Notes: generated from the sequence alone by a model not told the origin. Numbered from the stretch's first letter, positions 24,155 through 33,941 are shown. The stretch is DNA of 55,300 nucleotides from Aquimarina algiphila (GCF_007489275.1 NZ_VLNR01000050.1:1-55300), one strand, 5' to 3'. Made by a program: numbers and translations.

Positions 24155-26992
24155 ATGAAAAAACAAACAACGTACTATCGCATAACAACACTAGTTTTTA
24201 CATTTGTAGTATTCGGGTTGTTGTTACACTCTAGTTTATCCAAAGATGACAGAACATCTCATGAAAGTTTTATTGTAGATACTTACCAAAAGGCATATCT
24301 AGAAAAAGGTGAATTAAATAGCAAAAAGCCTGACAAACCTGATTATGCAGCTCTGCATGAATATCTTACTACTTTAGATCCCAATACCCGAAACGTACCT
24401 AAGGAACGTTTGTTAAAATCATATCAATTTACCAAAGCACAAGCACTTAAAAGTAAGTTGATAAAAAAGGATGGAAAGGATGATATACACTGGGAAAATG
24501 TACCAGCTAATATAGCAGGTAGAGTACGAAAAATTGTATTTGACCCCTCTGATGCTACTCATAAGAAAATTTGGGCAGGATCAGTTACAGGTGGACTTTG
24601 GTTTAATAATGATGCTACAGACCCTGCTTCTTCTTGGGAAAATGCTTCAGGGTTCTTTGAAAATCTTGCTGTAGGTGCTATTGCTTTTGATCCTGACAAT
24701 AACGACATTATGTATGTTGGAACCGGTGAATCCTATACCGCTGTAAATATCTATAGAGAATCGTCTGGTAAGGGTACTGGTATATGGAAATCTACAGATC
24801 ATGGTGAGACGTGGCAACTTATACCATCTAGCACAGATTTTGCTTATGTTAATGATATCTTGATAAGAAATGAAGCTGGTATCAATGTAGTATATGCGGC
24901 TGTTGTATCTGGGACTTATAAAGGTGAATTACAAGGATCTAATACTACGAACGGACTATATAGATCTATTGATGGAGGACAAACTTGGACTCAAGTATTA
25001 CCAAATATTATTGGAGATACAACTCCTTATGCCCCATCAGATATAGAAGAAATAGCAGGCGGGAAATTACTTGTCGGTACGATGAGAAATACCGATGAAA
25101 ATGGTGCTGGAGTGATATTAAGTTCTTTGGATGGTATAAACTGGACCATCAATGATTCTTTTGCTAATGACAAGTTTGATCCAATGAACAACATATATCC
25201 GGGAAGAATAAAATTTGCAGTTGCTCCTTCTAATTCTAATAGAGTATATGCAGTGATTAGTGGCGGATTTAAATTTCCTTCTGGTTTTATTAGAGATTCT
25301 AGTAGTCTTTGTATTCTTTTACAGTCTTTTGATGCTGGTGCAACCTGGTCAGAATTTGCAGGACCAAGTCCTAATTTAGGCTGGGGACGTTGGGGATCAC
25401 TTACCTGGCATGCAATGGCCTTAGGGGTAGATGCTAATGATGAAAATACAATTATGCTTGGAGGGTTTAATTCTTTTAAATTAACGGGAACTGATACAGC
25501 TGACAATACAGAAACTACAGGATTAAAATGGCAATCTATGTCCTATTGGATACCCAATCAAGAGTTTTACCCTGAGTTTGTTCATGCCGATCATCATACT
25601 ATCATGTATAGACCCGGTTCTTCTGATGAAGTATTTATTTCTACAGACGGAGGGGTATTTTATTCAAACGATATCACTTCTTCCAACGTAGCCGAAATTG
25701 GAAACCTTGCAAATGTATTTCCTTCTTTTGTTGAAGTCAATAAAGGATTAAATACTGTACAATATTACACTGTTGGAATTCACCCAAACAAAGGGTTTAA
25801 TTCTTATTATGGTGGGACACAAGATAATGGTACTTTACGATATGATGGATCACCTATTGATGTAAACGATATGGTAAGTGGAGGTGATGGAGCATTTGCG
25901 TTTGTAGATATTAATGAGCCTAATATTGTGATAACTTCAGTGTATCACAACCAATATATTGTTTCTAGAGATGCAGGAGCAACTTCTGAGTTTGTAAATG
26001 CACTTAGTGGTACTTTTATTAATGCCGCGGATTATAATTCCATAACCAATACGCTTTTTGCAAATGGGATGGGGCTTGGTGGTGCAATAACCTCTACAGA
26101 TAACCAGCATATTGATGAGCTTCTACGAATAGAGATAAAAGGAAGCGAAATTACTTCAAAATTTACACCTTTAAACACTGGATCCACTGTACCATATTCT
26201 AGTATAAAAGTGTCTCCATATGATAAAACACGTACTTCTACCTTATTTATCGGAACCCAATCGGGGAAACTCTTTAAAACTACAAATGCGCAAAGTGATA
26301 CTCCAAGTACAATAGAAATTGGAAGCGACTTATTTCCTCCTGCTAATATATCCAGTATCGATTTAGGAGAAAATGAAGAGGAAATTTTAGTCACTTTTTC
26401 TAACTATGGGATTAGTTCTGTTTGGTACACTAACGATGGAGGAATTTCCTGGATTGAAAAAGAAAGTAATCTCCCTGATATGCCCATACGATGGGGACTT
26501 TTTAACCCTTTTAATAGTGATGAAGTATGGTTAGCTACTGAGATTGGGGTATGGTCTACCGACGATATAAAATCAGAAGATGTCGAATGGTTTCCTAAAA
26601 ATGAGACTTTGGCCAATGTGAGAACCGACATGATTGCCATACGAAAATCTGATGCCAAAATTGTTGCTGCAACACATGGTCGCGGAATGTTTGAAGCTAC
26701 CTTAAACACAAAAGAAACGCCTATCGAACCAACTCCTATTTTGGAAAAGGAAACTTTTATAATCTATCCTAATCCAACTCCCAATAGCTTTACAATTAAT
26801 TCAACAGCCAAAGGCGCCGTCACATATCAAGGGGAAATATATAGCGTTGGAGGCAAAATCGTTGGAAGGTTTAACTATACTTCTGGAGAGGAAATAAATA
26901 TTAGTATTAGTGGATACAGACCTGGAATTTACTTGGTTAATCTTGAAGGAAATGACGGTTCGCAAATAATTACTAAAATGGTAAAACAATAA
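24155..26992 (+). CDS. T9SS-secreted BNR/sortilin-like beta-propeller protein
   Basis: A 945-residue exported protein. An N-terminal signal (YRITTLVFTFVVFGLLLHSS) is followed by a large repeat region with Asp-box (BNR, SxDxGxTW) motifs, e.g. STDHGETW, SIDGGQTW, SFDAGATW and TNDGGISW, as in VPS10/sortilin-type and sialidase-like propellers. The last ~75 residues are a type A sorting domain: IIYPNPTPNSFTINS, GKIVGRF, then PGIYLVNLEG and a basic end (KMVKQ). The sorting domain directs passage through the type IX system and anchoring or release at the surface. The substrate or ligand is unknown; catalytic residues of a sialidase are not apparent. Confidence 0.9.
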   Translation: MKKQTTYYRITTLVFTFVVFGLLLHSSLSKDDRTSHESFIVDTYQKAYLEKGELNSKKPDKPDYAALHEYLTTLDPNTRNVPKERLLKSYQFTKAQALKSKLIKKDGKDDIHWENVPANIAGRVRKIVFDPSDATHKKIWAGSVTGGLWFNNDATDPASSWENASGFFENLAVGAIAFDPDNNDIMYVGTGESYTAVNIYRESSGKGTGIWKSTDHGETWQLIPSSTDFAYVNDILIRNEAGINVVYAAVVSGTYKGELQGSNTTNGLYRSIDGGQTWTQVLPNIIGDTTPYAPSDIEEIAGGKLLVGTMRNTDENGAGVILSSLDGINWTINDSFANDKFDPMNNIYPGRIKFAVAPSNSNRVYAVISGGFKFPSGFIRDSSSLCILLQSFDAGATWSEFAGPSPNLGWGRWGSLTWHAMALGVDANDENTIMLGGFNSFKLTGTDTADNTETTGLKWQSMSYWIPNQEFYPEFVHADHHTIMYRPGSSDEVFISTDGGVFYSNDITSSNVAEIGNLANVFPSFVEVNKGLNTVQYYTVGIHPNKGFNSYYGGTQDNGTLRYDGSPIDVNDMVSGGDGAFAFVDINEPNIVITSVYHNQYIVSRDAGATSEFVNALSGTFINAADYNSITNTLFANGMGLGGAITSTDNQHIDELLRIEIKGSEITSKFTPLNTGSTVPYSSIKVSPYDKTRTSTLFIGTQSGKLFKTTNAQSDTPSTIEIGSDLFPPANISSIDLGENEEEILVTFSNYGISSVWYTNDGGISWIEKESNLPDMPIRWGLFNPFNSDEVWLATEIGVWSTDDIKSEDVEWFPKNETLANVRTDMIAIRKSDAKIVAATHGRGMFEATLNTKETPIEPTPILEKETFIIYPNPTPNSFTINSTAKGAVTYQGEIYSVGGKIVGRFNYTSGEEINISISGYRPGIYLVNLEGNDGSQIITKMVKQ

Positions 26993-27037
26993 AAAGAACA
27001 TATAGTATAGTTTGATGTAAAAAACATAATCCCCGTT

Positions 27038-27074
27038 TAAAAGTGAGTATACTTTTGTAGTTTACTCGCTTTTA
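27038..27074. terminator. Terminator of the T9SS cargo gene
   Basis: A 12-pair stem (27038-27049 with 27063-27074, one G-T pair) and a T-rich tail on the plus strand. It overlaps the last bases of the convergent gene at 27072, so it may serve both. Confidence 0.75.
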
Positions 27075-27731
27075 TTGTTTTTTATGAGTTCTTAGAGCAA
27101 TATCCATGGTCCACCAGTATTTTTTTGAATTCAAAAACCATAACGCTTTAAGTACATCAAATTGTCCATAATATTGCCACTCCCATGAAATAAAGGTTCG
27201 AAACAACATTCTTGAAGCAATATGTTTTTTGATTTGAGCAACCTCATTTGGATGAATTCCGTTTTTCTCTAGCTGCTGTAGTATTCTTTCCTTAAGTTCA
27301 ACACTACATTCTGTATCCAGGAATTCTTCACATATCAATGACCAGTTATCCATTGGATTAGTTAAAATTATATTAGCTTGATCTTTAAGTTGGATACATT
27401 TTTCTTCATCCAAACCTAAGAGAAATACTATTTCATTTGTATTTATCCTTGCAGTAATTGGGAATGTATTGGTCCTTATTTCATTAATAACCGAAAAAGG
27501 TAACTTATCTTTATTTTTTAAATAACCGAACTTAAAATAGTAACCTTTCGGGAAATAAATATGATCTTTCTCTACAATACAATTAGCGGCTTCAATTCTT
27601 TTTTTATTTTGCAGTAATGACCAATATTGTATTTTATGTTTATTAAAATATAGAACGACTACGCATCCTAAAACTAAAATAAGACTACCCCATGTTAGAA
27701 CTATATCATATTCTACATTCATAAGATTCAT
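27072..27731 (-). CDS. Membrane-anchored protein of unknown function
   Basis: A 219-residue protein with one N-terminal membrane segment (IVLTWGSLILVLGCVVVLYF, about residues 10-29) and a soluble rest that would face the cytoplasm or periplasm. The body is mixed alpha/beta with several Trp-rich stretches near the end (FISWEWQYYG, SKKYWWTM). I recognise no domain. It is transcribed alone, convergent with the T9SS cargo gene and divergent from the PagL-like gene. A start two codons in (second Met, residue 4) is possible. Confidence 0.6.
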   Translation of the reverse strand: MNLMNVEYDIVLTWGSLILVLGCVVVLYFNKHKIQYWSLLQNKKRIEAANCIVEKDHIYFPKGYYFKFGYLKNKDKLPFSVINEIRTNTFPITARINTNEIVFLLGLDEEKCIQLKDQANIILTNPMDNWSLICEEFLDTECSVELKERILQQLEKNGIHPNEVAQIKKHIASRMLFRTFISWEWQYYGQFDVLKALWFLNSKKYWWTMDIALRTHKKQ

Positions 27732-27946
27732 TATTAAGTCAAGTAATATCTAAATTTTTAATATTTTTTATAATATAGGTTATTTGTAAAAATCATCAAT
27801 ATTAACATTGATTATATTTATAAAAAACTAAGCAACCTTACAGCTAATAATGTCAAAATAAATCTATAGTATTAATAACTATTTGATTAAAAAAATAAGA
27901 TAACTAATATTCAATATTATACGAATGGTAACGTATCTTTATATTG

Positions 27947-29023
27947 ATGTATCGAATTATAGGATTATTAGTATTTTTTTGTTTATCTCAGGTGCTATTT
28001 GCACAGGTAAACTCTAAATTTTATGGTGTAAAATCTCACTATGGTTTTATTATTGCGCATACTCCAGATCTAAAACCGATTTCGCAAACTAATCCTTATG
28101 GATTTCAGATAGAAATGAGCAAACTACGAACAAGTGATAAGGCTTGGAAAACTTGTTTTTGTTATGGAAGAAGCGGATTTTCTTTTGCATATTTCAATTA
28201 TGCTAATCCAGAAGTTTTAGGTAATTCTTATAATCTAAATTATTTTGTAGAACCCTATTTTATATATCGTGGACCTTTAAAACTTTCTTTAAGAGGATCA
28301 ATAGGAGCAACATATCTGGATACTATTTTTGATGAAGAATCGAATCCCGACAATGTCCTTTTTAGTACACATTTTAGCTTTTATCTAGCTTTGTCCTTAA
28401 CGCTTAATTATCATATCAATGATAAATATGCGATCAACCTATCTGGAAATTATAATCATATTTCTAACGGAGGACAAAAACAACCTAACAAAGGAATGAA
28501 TTTCCCTACGCTTTCTATAGGAGTAGATCGAATAATTGATTATACCTCACCTCAACCAAAACCCGCAGAATTAAAACAATTTAGTCGTTCCTGGAGTTAC
28601 TACTTAGGAGCATTCGCTAGCTTAAGATCTGCAGATCGCGAAGCTGAATCTACTAACCACCCTCTTTTTGGTATTTCTGCAGGTGCTTTAAAACCACTTT
28701 CTGGGATCAATGGTTTTAATCTTGGTACAGAATTTTGGTATGATTGGTCTGATCGTAAACAGGTGCAACAGCGTCAACTAGATGATTCTTCTTTTTCCTC
28801 TGCTGTTACAGCAGGGCATCATTTCTCGGTAGGGAATTTCTATTTCTTACAACAATTTGGATTTTATATAACTCGTCCTAGAAACATACAAGATAATTGG
28901 ATGTATCAACGGTATTCACTTTGGTATCGTATTGCTAACCGGTGGACCATCGGAGCATCATTAATTGCTTATGGTCGTACTGCAGATCATATGGATGGTA
29001 GATTAATCTATATAATTAAATGA
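27947..29023 (+). CDS. PagL-like outer-membrane acyloxyacyl hydrolase family protein
   Basis: ATG at 27947 is chosen over an adjacent TTG. A signal peptide (ending LSQVLFAQ) leads a 358-residue beta-rich protein. The first half resembles the lipid A 3-O-deacylase PagL, a small outer-membrane barrel: NHISNGGQKQPNKGMN carries the His-x-Ser pair (His171, Ser173). In PagL a Glu lies 14 residues after the His; here the equivalent position is Asn. The second half looks like another set of barrel strands, so the protein is about twice the PagL size. It may modify lipid A or be an inactive relative. It has its own terminator at 29111-29145. Confidence 0.72.
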   Translation: MYRIIGLLVFFCLSQVLFAQVNSKFYGVKSHYGFIIAHTPDLKPISQTNPYGFQIEMSKLRTSDKAWKTCFCYGRSGFSFAYFNYANPEVLGNSYNLNYFVEPYFIYRGPLKLSLRGSIGATYLDTIFDEESNPDNVLFSTHFSFYLALSLTLNYHINDKYAINLSGNYNHISNGGQKQPNKGMNFPTLSIGVDRIIDYTSPQPKPAELKQFSRSWSYYLGAFASLRSADREAESTNHPLFGISAGALKPLSGINGFNLGTEFWYDWSDRKQVQQRQLDDSSFSSAVTAGHHFSVGNFYFLQQFGFYITRPRNIQDNWMYQRYSLWYRIANRWTIGASLIAYGRTADHMDGRLIYIIK

Positions 29024-29110
29024 ATTTTACTTACAATTTTAGCTTCCTGAAACACCTCATATTTTCACCTCATTATTTAATTTATAAAATAGAGTCATCG
29101 CTACAAAACA

Positions 29111-29145
29111 AAAAACGGAGTACGTTTAAAACATACTCCGTTTTT
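29111..29145. terminator. Terminator of the PagL-like gene
   Basis: AAAAACGGAGTA at 29111-29122 pairs exactly with 29134-29145 across an 11-base loop, with terminal T run. Confidence 0.88.
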
Positions 29146-29261
29146 AAAAAGTGGTTTACGTTAAGCTATAATTACAATTATAACTCAGTGGCAAATATAG
29201 TTTTTTCTTAGATAATGAAATAAAATGATCACATATCGAAGAAGCAACTAGGCTTTACTGT

Positions 29262-29912
29262 TTAGCTTTTCCTTTTTCTTCCTAATGCCTCCATCAATTG
29301 TGGTTTATCTTCTAAAGCTATATTGGCAACAGCATAAAAATCGCGCATCCAGTCTTCCATTACAGCAAAAGCAGCATCTTTTTGTTTTGTAGCATCTTCT
29401 GACTCCCCTACTTCTCTCAAATAATTTGCTCTAGAATTTTCTATCTTTTGTATTTGTGCTCTACCTAAACCTAGATCTTCTCCAGTAATTTTGAAAGTAG
29501 CCAAACGCTCTAAAACATCCTGTTCTTTATTATTATAAAATCGACGTGCAGTTTCTATCCAGTTTGTATAGGCTTTTGGTGTTGCTCCAATAATACCAAG
29601 TTTTTTTAATGTTTCTGGTTCTTTACGAAATACCACTTTTGCTTTTTTACGATGTTTTCTATACAATACATCTAATTGTTCTTTTTCTGTTTTGAAAGCT
29701 GTTGATGCTTCTGTGGTTTCGTCGTCTTCTTGTTTCTTAAAATCATAAGCTTCGCGGGTTTTTGTAAGGAGTTGCTCTCCTTCGGATATCTTGTCGTTAT
29801 TGTAGTTAAACTCTATCATTTCTGAAGCAATAACTGGTTGACTCTTTACATTTTCTAATGCTACCCGATATTGTTCTAATAACGCTGCTTCTGATTTCCT
29901 TGCATTGTTCAT
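29262..29912 (-). CDS. Helical hypothetical protein, 216 residues
   Basis: A 216-residue protein, charged and almost all helical, no signal peptide or membrane segment. Stretches such as EKEQLDVLYRKHRKKAKVVFRKE and LERLATFKITGEDLGLGRAQIQKIENSRANY suggest two antiparallel helical bundles. I know similar uncharacterised proteins from Bacteroidota but no function. Its start codon overlaps the stop of the heptad-repeat frame upstream in an ATGA, so the two are probably translationally coupled. It ends in a basic tail (GRKRKS). Confidence 0.65.
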   Translation of the reverse strand: MNNARKSEAALLEQYRVALENVKSQPVIASEMIEFNYNNDKISEGEQLLTKTREAYDFKKQEDDETTEASTAFKTEKEQLDVLYRKHRKKAKVVFRKEPETLKKLGIIGATPKAYTNWIETARRFYNNKEQDVLERLATFKITGEDLGLGRAQIQKIENSRANYLREVGESEDATKQKDAAFAVMEDWMRDFYAVANIALEDKPQLMEALGRKRKS

Positions 29913-30130
29913 ATTATTATGGTTTTAAAAGTTAAACATTTGTGTTTCTTTTTATTGGTTTTTTCTTCTTCATAGTGACTTTTGGTGTCCTCACTATGAC
30001 TTTTAATCTCCTCACTATAACTCTTTTGCTCCTCATGATGACTTTTGGTTTCCTCACTATGACTTTTTGATTCCTCATAGTAACTTTTGACCTCCTCACT
30101 GCAACTCTTTGATCCCTCATTTGGTTGCAT
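29909..30130 (-). CDS. Small low-complexity heptad-repeat protein
   Basis: A 73-residue frame whose core is seven consecutive seven-residue units of the form K-S-(H/Y/C)-(S/Y/H)-E-(E/D)-x, followed by a basic tail. The last codon and stop overlap the start of the next gene as ATGA, which favours this frame. A second frame (30141 to 29932) is also open because the DNA unit is 21 bases, a multiple of three, and would give a basic repeat protein instead. Whether it is translated is uncertain; it might act as a leader that couples translation of the downstream helical protein. Confidence 0.4.
   Translation of the reverse strand: MQPNEGSKSCSEEVKSYYEESKSHSEETKSHHEEQKSYSEEIKSHSEDTKSHYEEEKTNKKKHKCLTFKTIII
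29967..30113. repeat. Seven tandem 21-base repeats
   Basis: Plus-strand unit TCCTCACTATGACTTTTGGT plus one base, seven imperfect copies in a row. Unit length preserves reading frame, so copy number could change without a frameshift. Confidence 0.85.
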
Positions 30131-30197
30131 ATGTTTACCATGATAATTCTTTTGTTAATTTATAATCTTCTTAAGAACAACGGCAATATGATCAGTA

Positions 30198-32846
30198 TTA
30201 TTTTAATCTATAATATGCTCCAAAGACCAGGTATCCTTCTAGCGTATTACTAATTCTACTTTCTGTATAATTGACGGTATTGATGTTTTCGGTAATTTCT
30301 GAAGTATCAACATTAAGAACGTTATTACCTTCTATTATAAATTTCCAATTATCATTTAGCGTATATGTTATACTTGGTTTTATATCTAAAATTTCTGTTT
30401 GCGTACGATCTGTTTTATAGATGGCGTATTCTCCTCCAAAACTCCAAAGTAATTTTTTATTAAAAAGAGTACCTGTAAAATACAAATATGGTTTGGTGGC
30501 AGATGATTTTGTTTCTATCTCATTAACTGTAGTTGTATACTTTGTGATTTCATACTCTACTCCTGCGCTATAATTTATTCCTTTTCTGAAGCGTGAATAC
30601 ACACCTATTTTTTGCTTAAACCTTGAGGTCTTGGCAATATTATCTTGCAAGCTAATTTGGTTTTCTTCCTGGTTAAATAACCAAGATGTATTTATAAATA
30701 AGTTTAATTTTAATTTACGAAAACGATTATCAGTATTAACTCCTAAAATTGTTCTATGCCTGTCATTGCCAATAATATTTTGTCTATTGATTACATTTTG
30801 CATGTCTAAAAAGGAACTGCTTGACAAAAACTCAGGAAAATAACTATAGTTGCCAAAAACAAAAAAGTTAGCCCCTGTACTGGCTTTAAAACTTGAAAAC
30901 GACGCGGTAAGGGTATGAGAAGGAAAAATCTGATCTTGTTGTATCGCACTTGCAGAGGATAGTGTAAAGTAATTATTTACAATAGGTGAATCGTTTATAA
31001 ATTTACTGGCAGGTAACTTTACATCGTAAGAATATCCTAAATCTAATCGTTTAGCAGCATTAATGGTATAATCTATAGAGAGTTTAGGCAAAAAAAGATA
31101 TTCATCAAAAACTTCATCAAAGCGTTTAAAAAATAGATAGCGATATGCTACATCTGCTTTATATTTTAGTCTTCTGGAAATTCTTCCTCTATACATTAGT
31201 CCTATATAACTATCGGTTCTGTCGGTATCTACGATAGTATTAAAGTTGTTATCCTCGATAACATTATTTGCAAAATCATCTTTAGAAAATAATACGCCTT
31301 GATAGAAACCTAATTTAGTGTATTCGAACTTGGTAGAGGTTTGTAACTCATACCCAAATCGCTTTGTATCTTGATCTTGCTGTTGAGTTAATGCAAAATC
31401 ATTGTTAAAATCTAAACCCAAAAAAGGTTGAGAAGACTTAATATCTATATCATTATCTAACTCTTGCATCTCTGCTAATCCAGACCATTTTAATAAAGTT
31501 TTATTGCTAATCTTTGTTACAAAAGATAGTTGTTGATCCAGTTTGTATCCAGAATTTTTATACTTCTGGAAGAATTCTGTATCGGTATCCCCTGTTCTAT
31601 TATTAATCGATTGTTGATCATTAGCATTTTTTGGACTATAATTGATGGTATAGCTAAAAAAACTACGATCACTGGGTTGATACCCCATCTCGACTATCGA
31701 AGTGTTTAGAAAAAAATCACTATCTATTGCTCTGTTTTCTTCCTGAAAAATAGCTTCATCCTCAAAAAAGTTACGTTGTATCAAAAAACGTTGTTTTTGC
31801 ACTGTATTACTAGATAAATTTAATAATGATACTTTAAAATTTTCTGTTGGTTTATAAATAAAACTTGCCGCCCCAAAGGTATTTTCTCTACGTGACACAT
31901 CGATAGTAGGGTCAAAAAATTTAGGGGTTTCATTATCTTGTTGTATGGTCAGGCTACTAGAATTAAAATCTTCTTTGTCTGTTGTATTGGTAAGTTGTTC
32001 ATACTCATAAGAGGTGATCGATTGTTTACCCAGATTGTTCCAATCCCCTATAAAACCAATTTTTAATCTTCCCCCAAGCCGGTATAGATTGGTATGCCCA
32101 AAAGCCTTATTTGCATACCCTCCTTGTACTTTTACATCTCCTGTAATCCTATTCTTAAATTTATCCTTAATACTAATATCGAGTGCCCGCATTTGTTTGT
32201 TATCAAATCCTCTAATATTACCAAAATCTTTAAATTTGTCCAGGTATCGTACCCCTTCTATCATTTCTGAGGTAATACTCTCTGCGGTTGTGCGATGTTG
32301 TTTTTTAAATAATTCTTCGCCATCAATTAATAATTTCTTTATGACTTTACCATTTACAGTAATTTGCCCACTGGGATTAAGTTTTACTCCTGGTAATTTA
32401 TCCAATACATCTGCCAAACTGTTTTCTGTACCATCGGTCAGTTTTTGTAGGTTATAGGTAATTGTATCTGTATTAACCCTCATCACCTTAGGGTCAAACT
32501 TAAGAATAACCTCTCCTAGACTTTCTGTATCTTCTGTAAGTGTATAATTTTTGACTGTCTGTGCGTTATTTTCTAATATAGTAAGAGGTTCTTCTACAGG
32601 TAGATATCCTATATGAGTGATTTTTATAGTGTATAGTCCAGGTTTTTTGAGCTCTAAACTGTAGTACCCATTGGCATCTGTAATGGTATAGGAGAGTAAT
32701 TTATTATTGATACTTGCTTGTACTGTTGCAAAGGAAACAACTTCTGTATTGGTATTGGTTATGGTTCCTTTTATTTTGTATTGTGCAGAAGCAATACCAC
32801 AACATAAGAGTAAAAATATAATTAATGATATACGCATATCGTACAT
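30198..32846 (-). CDS. TonB-dependent receptor-like outer-membrane barrel protein
   Basis: An 882-residue outer-membrane protein. A signal peptide (ending CCGIASAQ) is followed by a carboxypeptidase-regulatory-like domain at about residues 22-105 (YKIKGTITNTNTEVVSFATVQ, DANGYYSLELKKPG), then a plug-like domain (NSLADVLDKLPGVKLNPSGQITVNG in two parts) and a long beta-barrel ending in an aromatic-terminated strand (LVFGAYYRLK). The plug region resembles that of receptors without an obvious TonB box, so dependence on TonB is by family. It follows the GLPGLI gene on the same strand, the usual pairing in Bacteroidota. Start may be the Met at 32837. Substrate unknown. Confidence 0.88.
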   Translation of the reverse strand: MYDMRISLIIFLLLCCGIASAQYKIKGTITNTNTEVVSFATVQASINNKLLSYTITDANGYYSLELKKPGLYTIKITHIGYLPVEEPLTILENNAQTVKNYTLTEDTESLGEVILKFDPKVMRVNTDTITYNLQKLTDGTENSLADVLDKLPGVKLNPSGQITVNGKVIKKLLIDGEELFKKQHRTTAESITSEMIEGVRYLDKFKDFGNIRGFDNKQMRALDISIKDKFKNRITGDVKVQGGYANKAFGHTNLYRLGGRLKIGFIGDWNNLGKQSITSYEYEQLTNTTDKEDFNSSSLTIQQDNETPKFFDPTIDVSRRENTFGAASFIYKPTENFKVSLLNLSSNTVQKQRFLIQRNFFEDEAIFQEENRAIDSDFFLNTSIVEMGYQPSDRSFFSYTINYSPKNANDQQSINNRTGDTDTEFFQKYKNSGYKLDQQLSFVTKISNKTLLKWSGLAEMQELDNDIDIKSSQPFLGLDFNNDFALTQQQDQDTKRFGYELQTSTKFEYTKLGFYQGVLFSKDDFANNVIEDNNFNTIVDTDRTDSYIGLMYRGRISRRLKYKADVAYRYLFFKRFDEVFDEYLFLPKLSIDYTINAAKRLDLGYSYDVKLPASKFINDSPIVNNYFTLSSASAIQQDQIFPSHTLTASFSSFKASTGANFFVFGNYSYFPEFLSSSSFLDMQNVINRQNIIGNDRHRTILGVNTDNRFRKLKLNLFINTSWLFNQEENQISLQDNIAKTSRFKQKIGVYSRFRKGINYSAGVEYEITKYTTTVNEIETKSSATKPYLYFTGTLFNKKLLWSFGGEYAIYKTDRTQTEILDIKPSITYTLNDNWKFIIEGNNVLNVDTSEITENINTVNYTESRISNTLEGYLVFGAYYRLK

Positions 32847-32886
32847 AAGATTATCTAAAAAAAAGAGTGCGTTAAGGGTCTAAAAG

Positions 32887-32925
32887 TACAAGAACTTTTT
32901 ATGTCTAGCATAAAAAGTTCTTGTA
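32887..32925 (-). terminator. 17-pair perfect hairpin between GLPGLI and receptor genes
   Basis: TACAAGAACTTTTTATG at 32887-32903 pairs exactly with 32909-32925 across the loop TCTAG. It lies 21 bases after the GLPGLI stop and 41 before the receptor start, so it can be a terminator, a partial attenuator or a processing site that sets the ratio of the two proteins. Confidence 0.7.
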
Positions 32926-32945
32926 GTATTTTGTATAATTAGGTA

Positions 32946-33713
32946 TTAATTATTACCAAAACCAGAAATAGTGATCACCTTACCATCAGGAGTAGTCATT
33001 GTACGTGGTTTGTGCATCTCTTTTTTAAATTCTTTAAATTCTTTTGGGGTCATAATTTTACCTTTGGTGGTAGGTTCTACAATTTTGACATCCTTCTTTA
33101 ATTTCTTTACAGATGTAGCTATCACTAGTACCCTATCATTAATTTGTAGTTGTAAAATCAAACCCGGTAATCCCCAATAGGTATCGGGTCCATCATTGAT
33201 ACCTATTTTGTCTGTAAACCATGCCAATACTTTATAACCATTCTCATTTATAGTTTTAGCCATTGTACAGGGATATCCTGAAATGACAGTTTTTTGATTT
33301 GTAATTTCCCATTCATATTTGAACAATTCTGATTTTACTAAAATATCTTCACCATATATCATAGGAGACCAATTGATATAGTTTTGCACTAATATATTAT
33401 CTTTTTGGTTTTTATAGTAATCTACAGTTTCTACTTGATGGGTAGCAATCACATGTTCATTACTTTTTTCTTTATCTTCTACTTCAAATTCTTCTATAGA
33501 AGATCCACAAATAGATACTCCATTACTATATGTAAGTATTTGCTCTATTTTATGTTCATCTTCATTTTTATCTTTTTTATTATTGATCTTTTCAGCTATT
33601 TCTTGAAGATTTCCATGTATCCCAGAAAAAAAACGTTCATATTTGATTTCATAGGATTGCGCACATAATATTACCGGAAGTATTAAAAAAAAGAGATTGA
33701 CATTTTTCTTCAT
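32946..33713 (-). CDS. GLPGLI-family secreted protein
   Basis: A 255-residue protein with a signal peptide (MKKNVNLFFLILPVILCAQ). The family signature is visible near residue 184 as YWGLPGLILQL, preceded by the typical YPCTMAKTINENGYKVLAWFTDKI strand set. The C-terminus has a Lys-rich segment (TPKEFKEFKKEMHKPR) and ends GFGNN. GLPGLI proteins (TIGR01200) are exported, found only in Bacteroidota and often encoded beside TonB-dependent receptors, as here; their role is not known. The gene is the first of the two-gene group with a strong hairpin between. Confidence 0.9.
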   Translation of the reverse strand: MKKNVNLFFLILPVILCAQSYEIKYERFFSGIHGNLQEIAEKINNKKDKNEDEHKIEQILTYSNGVSICGSSIEEFEVEDKEKSNEHVIATHQVETVDYYKNQKDNILVQNYINWSPMIYGEDILVKSELFKYEWEITNQKTVISGYPCTMAKTINENGYKVLAWFTDKIGINDGPDTYWGLPGLILQLQINDRVLVIATSVKKLKKDVKIVEPTTKGKIMTPKEFKEFKKEMHKPRTMTTPDGKVITISGFGNN

Positions 33714-33847
33714 TGTTAAATTATTAAATTCATAAAAGATATAATCTATTATATGTAAGTTTTGTGATAAAAAAGAGTTCTATATAGCTTGCCGCAATCA
33801 AAACAGACATTCTATATTCATTACTATTTTGTTTAAACCATTAATAA

Positions 33848-33941
33848 TAGGCTACTTGAAAAATATTAAAAAACACAACAAGTTTGACCATTAGTTTTAA
33901 CGTATCAAAGTATTTGTATCATAAATTCTTCAAATAGCCTA
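33848..33941. repeat. Spaced inverted repeat downstream of the small Cys peptide gene
   Basis: TAGGCTACTTGAA at 33848-33860 matches the reverse complement of 33929-33941 at 12 of 13 positions, with 68 bases between. It lies 3' of the minus-strand gene at 33950-34144. It may be a weak terminator or a decayed small element. Confidence 0.4.

Noticed and set aside
29020..29211. Open frame after the PagL-like gene
   Set aside because: It overlaps the PagL stop, has no recognisable content and runs through the terminator at 29111-29145.
29932..30141. Basic repeat frame over the 21-base repeats as the real gene
   Set aside because: It is open only because the unit is 21 bases; the other frame ends in an ATGA overlap with the downstream gene and is preferred.
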